64,000 bases of DNA, from assembly GCA_000711775.1 (NCBI GenBank), contig ARYC01001243.1, forward strand, positions 1 to 64,000. The letters are read 5' to 3'. The stretch comes from Oxytricha trifallax. Taxonomy: Eukaryota; Ciliophora; Spirotrichea; Sporadotrichida; Oxytrichidae. Within the stretch, counting starts at the first letter, position 1; each line of letters begins with the position of its first letter. The notes beneath the pieces were generated by a model, which saw only the letters and a program-made list of their open reading frames with translations, searched no databases and was not told the origin of the DNA. This document shows positions 57,970 to 64,000 of the stretch, one piece after another. Both the position numbers and the translations under genes were made by a program.

Positions 57970-59750
57970 ATTTTGAGGTTTTGAAGAAATTGCTTCCTGT
58001 TATATCTAATGTAACTTCAGGTATATTTACATTTTTGTGAAATCAATAATTTTAGAAAATTAGATATAAATCTCGAAAGAAGATGTAAATTACAGGAAAT
58101 TTTTGTAAAATGTAAACAGCTTGTTTTATACTACAATTTTTGTGGGTTCTTAGAGTGACAACATGAGGCTTTTACTAGACACAACATCATCAGTATTTAT
58201 AAATTAATAGCTCGTAAAAAGAAAGCATTTTCTATCTTATATTAAATTTAATAAGTTGTTAAATTTCAATTTTTGAGGTTTATTTTTATATAATAGATTA
58301 TTTTTTATGGTCTTGTATAAAAAACCATTTGTTTCTTAATAAATTACATCATCAGTAAGTGGCAATTGAATTATAAATAATTTTCATAAATTTTATCATA
58401 AAATAGTGGTTAATTGTTGCAAGATCTGGCTGCGAGAATTGTGCAGGAAAAACTTTTGACCCTACTCTTTCAAAGTCATTTATCGAGCTTGAAAAAGATC
58501 CAGACAATCTAGTTGTATGAATAGTTTTATGATTTAATTTCATATAAAGAACGACAATTCGAATAATTTATATGTCATTGGAACTCTAAGTTAAGATCAA
58601 CTGTCACTCTCAAGGTCGTCACAAGCGTTTCAGATTTCGCAGTTTAAGTTTATAACTTATAAGTACTAAAGCGGTTATGTAATTAGCTTTAACATTTTCA
58701 TGAAATTTCTTATAGCCTGGAATAGATGGAATATTGGGATTGTCAAGAGAGTATGTTTCAATATCAAGGAGTTCAGGTCCATTATTTGTTAAAAGTTTAA
58801 AGACTGATGGAAAGATTTATGAATCAATTTATGCTTTGTCAATCGCGGATGATCAAAACTACAGTTACATAGATATTGGCACATATCAATTAGAAGATGA
58901 TTTGATGCCTGTGATCTGGTTCAAAAACTAAAGCTATTCACTCTACTGGCAAGCTCATATGAATGCTTATATGATTGGAAGAGTAAGATCATATTGTTTT
59001 TAAATTCAATTTAGTATGGTGTACTTGCAGATAATACAACAAAAACTGGTCATTCTTTGAACTTAACTGCAAGAATAAGTACATTGTCAACTTTCCTATA
59101 GTTCCCAGGTTAAATGTATAAAAATATCACTAAGTACATATTAACTAATCACACCTTCTATACTTTTGATAAGTATATTTTGACAAGCTGCAATGTTTCA
59201 GCATTCCCAAGCATCTACTTGAGACTCGATGACTTTTGGTTTGAAATAAAACCATAGTCTTACATATTGAATGAAACTTTAAATACAACTAATGACTAAT
59301 ACAAAAATCTATGCACTCTCGCAATATTGCCTTCTTCAGACGTTATAATTTTAGGCGTTCCATTTTTGAGAAACTACTATACAATCTTTGACTTGGAAAA
59401 TGATCAAGTGGGCTTTTACTAGAGCAGCTACATAAAAGCGAAGTATTTTGCTGGCCCATAGCCTTAGTAGATTAAGTTACCAGCCTCAAATAATCAACAA
59501 AATCCCAATCCTACATAATAAGAAGAATAAGAGAGTTGGTTTAGCACTAAATTACTCAATATAGTCCTGCTTACTCTTATGATTCTATTATTAAAATGAA
59601 TTATTTGATTATAAAAATAAGTGGTCATCAATTTATATTCGCACAATACTTGTGCTTGGATTCATGGTTTGGTACTTTTTTGTGTATCTCAAAAATTAAA
59701 GCTCAGTATTTTAAGATTAATAACTAACTATTGTTAATCTTGAATAATGA
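57970..59750 (+). CDS. pepsin-family (A1) aspartic peptidase, probably active, membrane-anchored
   Basis: A1 aspartic peptidase. The 5' end was not resolved; readable coding starts near 57970 (FEVLKKLLPVISNVTS). The first catalytic motif is FVGSQSDNMRLLLDTTSS-WLIV, given here in two parts, reconstructed across an IES and an intron. It is followed by GCENC and FDPTLSKSF, GTLSQDQLSLS, GIDGILGLSREY, the second motif VLADNTTKTG, FPSIYLRLDDFWFEIKP, and VIILGVPFLRNYYTIFD with DQVGFYQSS. Both catalytic Asp are present, though each motif has Thr where Gly is usual (DTT, DNT). A C-terminal membrane segment (NIVLLGFMVWYFFVYL) comes from two MDSs joined at TGCTT. Stop TGA 59748-59750. Confidence 0.85.
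58196..58357. other. IES in peptidase 1, 12-bp pointer ACATCATCAGTA
   Basis: The 12-mer occurs at 58184-58195 and 58346-58357. Its last bases (GTA, with AGT following) form the donor of the 52-nt intron that follows (58355-58406, ending AAATAG), so the pointer straddles the catalytic DTTSS codons and the splice site. Confidence 0.8.
58355..58406 (+). other. intron in peptidase 1
   Basis: GTAAGT donor and ATAG acceptor; splicing joins DTTSS to WLIVARSGCENC, the expected A1 peptidase sequence. Confidence 0.8.
59573..59657. other. IES in peptidase 1, pointer TGCTT
   Basis: TGCTT occurs at 59568-59572 and 59653-59657. Collapse completes the C-terminal membrane helix (IVLLGFMVWYF); without it the frame reaches TGA. 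Confidence 0.75.
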
Positions 59751-59940
59751 AATCGAAACAAAACACATTAATTTTATTCTTTTCTAGGAAGTAAAAGTCG
59801 ATGTTAATTTTAATTTATATGAATAAGGTATAATCATGATGTATGCTACTTTATCTTTCAAAAAATATATGGAAAATGCTAATTACTAATACGATTATTA
59901 TATTATTTTAGCTCTTAATATTTAAGAAATATAATTTTCA

Positions 59941-62900
59941 ATGAGTACCAACTTTACTACTATTTTCTCAAACAAAAACTATAATATATTTTGTCTACTA
60001 AAATCTAAACGCTGCTCCCTATATTTATTACTTCTCGCACTAATTCTCCATTTTTCCAAAGCTTGCTAACACGAATGCGAATTGCAGAACGTTCTATAGA
60101 CCATGAATTTACCAGAGGAGCACCCCCTACCTGAATATATTCCCAGGGCAGAGTGGAGTGAGAGTGGCAGCATTATTTTACCCCTACTGGTAGACGATCA
60201 ATAATATTAATAACAAAATTTTAATGATTACCGTTCTGATCTATCAGATTTTGTAACTGAAAAATCCAAGTATACTTTGCACAGCACAAATTGTAAAAAA
60301 AGAATGTTATAACAAATCTTTATATAGAGAGGAAAAATATAAACACCAACTTAAAACAGAGTCAGATTCCAAGTGCCCCATAAACGAATATTTCTAAATA
60401 TGTATAAATATTTTTATAAACAGAATTTTTCAACAACAATCTAAATGAAGTTTATAATTTTAGAGGAATAATGAGTTTATTTTTCTAAAATAAATTAACA
60501 ATCATAGCTTAATAAGATTTAGTAAATAAATTATATCTTTTTCTTATAATAAGCAGCTTGACTATGATGGAACATTTTATACGTATTTGTTTGTGGGTAA
60601 CCGTTCATAGCCAATGAAAATGATCGTTTCAATTAGTTCTTCAGTAAGCAAATTCCCAATAATTTTCTTTAACTCATGTTGATCTTTCAAAATTTAATAA
60701 ATTATTCTTACTTTATTACTCTATAAATATATTATAAAAACAATAAGCACAATTATAATTGAATTGATAGTGGATGATACTACCAAACGAGACAATAAAG
60801 CAAGATACTGTAAACAAGTATAATTCCTCAAACTCCCAAACATATAGAGAACTTCTTACATCGCACACTTACGATGATCTATAAGTACAATATTATCAGT
60901 GTTTAGTCAACCTTCATATTAATAAATTGTGATTAAATGCTTGATTAGAAACATTCTGAATTAAGATTTATGAGAAAGTGTTGTAACACATTAATATTAG
61001 GTGTCAAAATATACGATAAATAAAGATAAAGCGTTTGTAACAGGTTCAGTGGCGCAAGATATAGTACAGCTTGCTTATGGTGACGCATCACTAATCGTTG
61101 ATAAATTTAAATTTTTCTCCTATAATTAAGTATCTGCATATTGTTAAAACCATAAATCTGCAAAATCTGCAAAATTTGTTATATAAGCGATGAGAAAATA
61201 ATTAAGAAATTTGTTTGAAGATTTTATGGTGTAATATGTAAGTATCTTATACGATAATGGAAATTTAAACTTAATTCTATTAAATAGAACAAAAATTATG
61301 GAATTATCGGATTTGGAAGAGACTTTATATCTCCATCACAAAACAGCGGTCCACTACTCCTTCAAACCTTGCGATAAAGTGGGAACCTGAAAAATGGAGT
61401 TTTCTCAATCCTGATTGGAGGTCCTAATGATAAATCTACTATTGAAATTGGTGGCTATAACTAACTTGTCGTAGAAAACATCACTTCAGTTATTATTCGT
61501 AATTTAATTATGAAAAATATAATCTTATATCAACTTCATCTCAAATAAATTTAAGGCCTGGATTTTTAGCTCAAAGTAATAGCGTAAATTCCTCGACGCC
61601 AAACTAAAACTCAAATTAAGGGTCTACTACTCCTTCAAATAATGGTAGTTCAGGAAATACAGGTGGAAATACTTAATCATAAAATCCCATTTTCTCTAGA
61701 GTGGCGATATATGTATATATATATATATATATATTATTTTTTTATTGTTATTATGTTTCGATTTTGCATTTTTTAATTTTAATTGAATAAAAAACAGCAT
61801 AAAATGGATAATAAAATTTTTTTCAAAGAAGATTTTAACAATAAAAACATCCAACGATTTATTAATATTACAAATATATTTTTTCAAGGTTTTAGTGTAT
61901 TTTAATCTAAGACTAAAATTAAATGGTTCGACAATTTATTTTATGCACAAGAATGGCAAGTAGAAATGAATGGATATTACATTAATTAAACTTCAAAGAT
62001 TCTTAATGGAACTTAGCCTGGAGGTAATTACACTGGCAAGGCTATCTTTATAATTTGACATATATTTAAAAATTGCTTCCATATTAATTAAAATTATGAT
62101 TTTTATAGTTCCACTATTTAATACCTCTAATTCCCAGACGCAGTGAAGGATCAAATCTTAAAGCGTCTAACTATGGACAAATAAAATTAAACTTTGCAGT
62201 TTTTGAACTCAGAAGATGGTCAGTACTTGACTTTTGCAACTTGCAATGCTAGTCGTTACCCCTCACTGTGGCTCAGACTGGAAGATGCCTGGTTTGAAAT
62301 TAAACCATAAACTTTTATTATGGAGAAACCAGCTACTGTATAGGGAGATTACTGCCCGATTGGGATATCTTCGTCAGGCTCAAATGACGTAGTATTAGGT
62401 TTGGTATTTCTCAGAAATTATTGATAATAACTAAATATTTAGGATAATTAAAAATGAAATTACTACATGATTTTTGATTTCGATAATGACAACATAGGAC
62501 TGTCTAAAAATAAATATACTCTTTCTAGTTTTTACGATGGACCACCTCTTTAATTTATTTTGGTTGTTATTATTTAATAAGCAAGCTACATACTGAGAGT
62601 CATATTTAAAAAATTAAAAATAATTTTATTATAAAATCTCCCATATTCAAATTTTTAGTGATTTATAGATTTTTTTCATGAGAATCCTACAATAATTTCC
62701 ATCCCAAATCAGAAATTATGTTGTACTTTTTTCTTCTTTTTCTTTAATGAAATTCCAATTTTTGCTATATAATTATATACCCACCTCCTCAAATGATAAA
62801 TTTCACTGCCTAAATATCTCAACCAATTCCGGCAAACACTAGTCCAACTAACAACGGAGGAAGTACCTCTAGCAGTAACTGGTTTAATATGAGCGACTAA

Positions 62901-63168
62901 ACTATTCTGATAATTGAGATAGTTGTCCTATCAATATTGGTGGTTTTTAATTAAATTTTAACATAATTGAATATTTTAATTAAAGTCATAAGAAATTTTT
63001 AAAGTTTGCATAGGAGGTAAGTTTAATTATTTTTTATACTAATAAATTATAACTATAGGATTCCTAGTTTGGTACTATTTCTTTAGAACCATGCTCTCTG
63101 GTTAATATTAAAACAAGTTTGATATGGATGGTTATAATATATTATAATATTTTTAATTTTATAATTGA
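59941..63168 (+). CDS. pepsin-family homologue lacking both catalytic aspartates
   Basis: A tandem paralogue of the preceding gene. It starts at ATG 59941 (MSTNFTTIFSNKNYNIF) and has a hydrophobic secretion signal (SLYLLLLALILHFSKAC). Matching landmarks are YDGTFYTYLFVGNRSQPM, FVTGSVAQDIVQLAYGD, RYPSLWLRLEDAWFEIKP, VVLGLVFLRNY and MIFDFDNDNIGLS, then a C-terminal membrane segment (TILIIEIVVLSILVVF, GFLVWYYFF) and TGA 63166-63168. At the first catalytic site it reads MKMIVSISSSV where the neighbour has LLLDTTSSV. At the second it reads KILNGTQPGG where the neighbour has VLADNTTKT. Both Asp are therefore replaced. Many IESs interrupt it (for example near 60390-60540, 61200-61310, 61690-61900, 62430-62460 and 62940-63060). 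Confidence 0.75.
61715..61735. repeat. (AT)n microsatellite in an IES
   Basis: An alternating AT run inside AT-rich eliminated DNA of the second peptidase gene. Confidence 0.8.
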
Positions 63169-63572
63169 AATGATATTTCATGGAAATATTTCAATTTGAA
63201 ATTTATTAAAGTTAACTGATAATAAACAATAATTTTATCATGAGAATTGATATTTTTTATGTTAAATTTAGTGAAATTATATTTTGTTATATATTCGATA
63301 ATTAAAGTTGTGTATGAATACTTTATTGTAGAAAAGTCAAATAATTTAACATAATAAATTATTTCCAATATTTATTTCAAAACAATCTGTGAATTTTCCA
63401 ATCATATTTATCTTATAAAATTAAAGATTATTATATAGAATAGAAAAAGTAAAGAAAATCTTATCTAACTTTAAAAACAAAAGATAGGTTTTTTCATTCT
63501 TAAAATGATAAAATTCTATCGATTTTATTAATTAATACTCCAAATATCTTGTATTTTATGTAATAACTGCCA
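63169..63572. other. AT-rich spacer
   Basis: About 400 bp of AT-rich DNA between the second peptidase stop and the next gene start; nothing coding was recognised. Confidence 0.45.
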
Positions 63573-64000
63573 ATGCATCCTTATAATATATCTCCAAACC
63601 AATTGAAAAAAGTATCACTAAAATCAAGCCTAAATTTAATAACTTAACCTACCACTATTTCTATAGTGATGCTTGATGTATGAACTCTTATCAAATATTG
63701 ACATTGTTATAACGTCTAAACATCCTTGTAAATATTCATAAAATATTGCTATGTTTTGTTATATGATTCATTATAATGTAAATAACCATAATAAGCTAAG
63801 AAACTTGTGAATAATTGAATCTAATATATATTCACTATGTTTTGATGAGTTTATGCAGGCAAATGAATTTTAAAGCTTCAGTGATAAATATCTCATTTAT
63901 TTCTAAAAGTTATCAACTTCTACATATTATTATTCTTTACATTATCTCGCATGATGTCAGAAGTTTAAATTTTTACTTCATTTCTCATTTAAATTGATTT
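63573..64000 (+). CDS. start of an unidentified gene, truncated by the window
   Basis: ATG 63573 opens a frame with coding-like composition and TAA-encoded Gln (MHPYNISPNQLKKVSLKSS, LNLITQPTTISI) that reaches TGA near 63674, probably by running into an IES. Later MDSs would lie beyond the window. No family is recognised. Confidence 0.4.

Noticed and set aside
1-64000. tRNA, rRNA, CRISPR array, bacterial operon signals
   Set aside because: None seen. Genes have introns and IESs and use the ciliate nuclear code; no cloverleaf-like or repeat-spacer arrays were noticed by eye.

Overview
This is germline (micronuclear) DNA of a spirotrich ciliate, most likely Oxytricha trifallax or a close relative such as Tetmemena or Stylonychia. 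Three things show this. (1) Every recognisable gene reads through TAA and TAG as glutamine and stops only at TGA. (2) Genes are cut into macronuclear-destined segments (MDSs) separated by AT-rich internal eliminated sequences (IESs), bounded by short direct repeats (pointers) whose collapse restores the reading frame. (3) Three TBE (telomere-bearing element) transposons are present, ending in CAAAACCCCAAAACCCC and flanked by 3-bp ANT target duplications. Coordinates given for genes span MDSs plus all intervening eliminated DNA.

Layout. 1-1399: end of a decayed TBE. 1.8-7.1 kb: two apparently tandem, paralogous, heavily interrupted minus-strand genes of unknown function. 7.7-14.4 kb (-): Nup155/Nup170 nucleoporin. 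14.6-17.6 kb (-): unknown gene. 17.8-19.5 kb (-): probable beta-propeller protein. 19.8-30.5 kb (+): WASHC4/SWIP, a WASH-complex subunit, carrying a 270-bp inverted-repeat element in its first intron, a 1.68-kb GC-rich IES with its own 489-codon ORF, and a complete 4.1-kb TBE. 30.9-31.8 kb (+): RLP24 ribosome-biogenesis factor. 32.1-33.7 kb (+): TVP38/TMEM64 (VTT) membrane protein. 34.2-42.9 kb (-): NEK-like kinase with a long Q/N/S-rich tail, split by a second complete TBE. 43.0-46.0 kb (-) and 46.6-48.7 kb (+): Q/N-rich proteins. 48.7-50.4 kb (+): C-terminal half of a DNAAF5/HEATR2 dynein-assembly factor. 50.6-51.9 kb (+): Q/N-rich protein. 52.0-53.8 kb (-): coiled-coil protein. 54.1-56.1 kb (+): small conserved protein with a CaaX end, interrupted by a 1.23-kb foldback element. 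56.6-58.0 kb (+): membrane protein. 58.0-63.2 kb (+): two tandem pepsin-family (A1) aspartic-peptidase-like genes, the second without catalytic aspartates. 63.6 kb to the end: start of another gene.

The host genes are ordinary eukaryotic housekeeping and ciliary/endosomal genes and do not form one pathway; in the macronucleus most would sit on separate nanochromosomes. The mobile DNA stands out. Each complete TBE carries a DD34E transposase (+), a convergent 22-kDa ORF (-) and a zinc-finger/kinase ORF (+). The strongest candidate for something undescribed is the GC-rich, coding IES inside WASHC4 (21751-23431). It has a single ciliate-code ORF with C-ending codons, an acidic/Q-rich middle and a very basic C-terminus, and no resemblance I recognise. 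All homology calls come from recalled family sequences and by-eye translation; no search was run.
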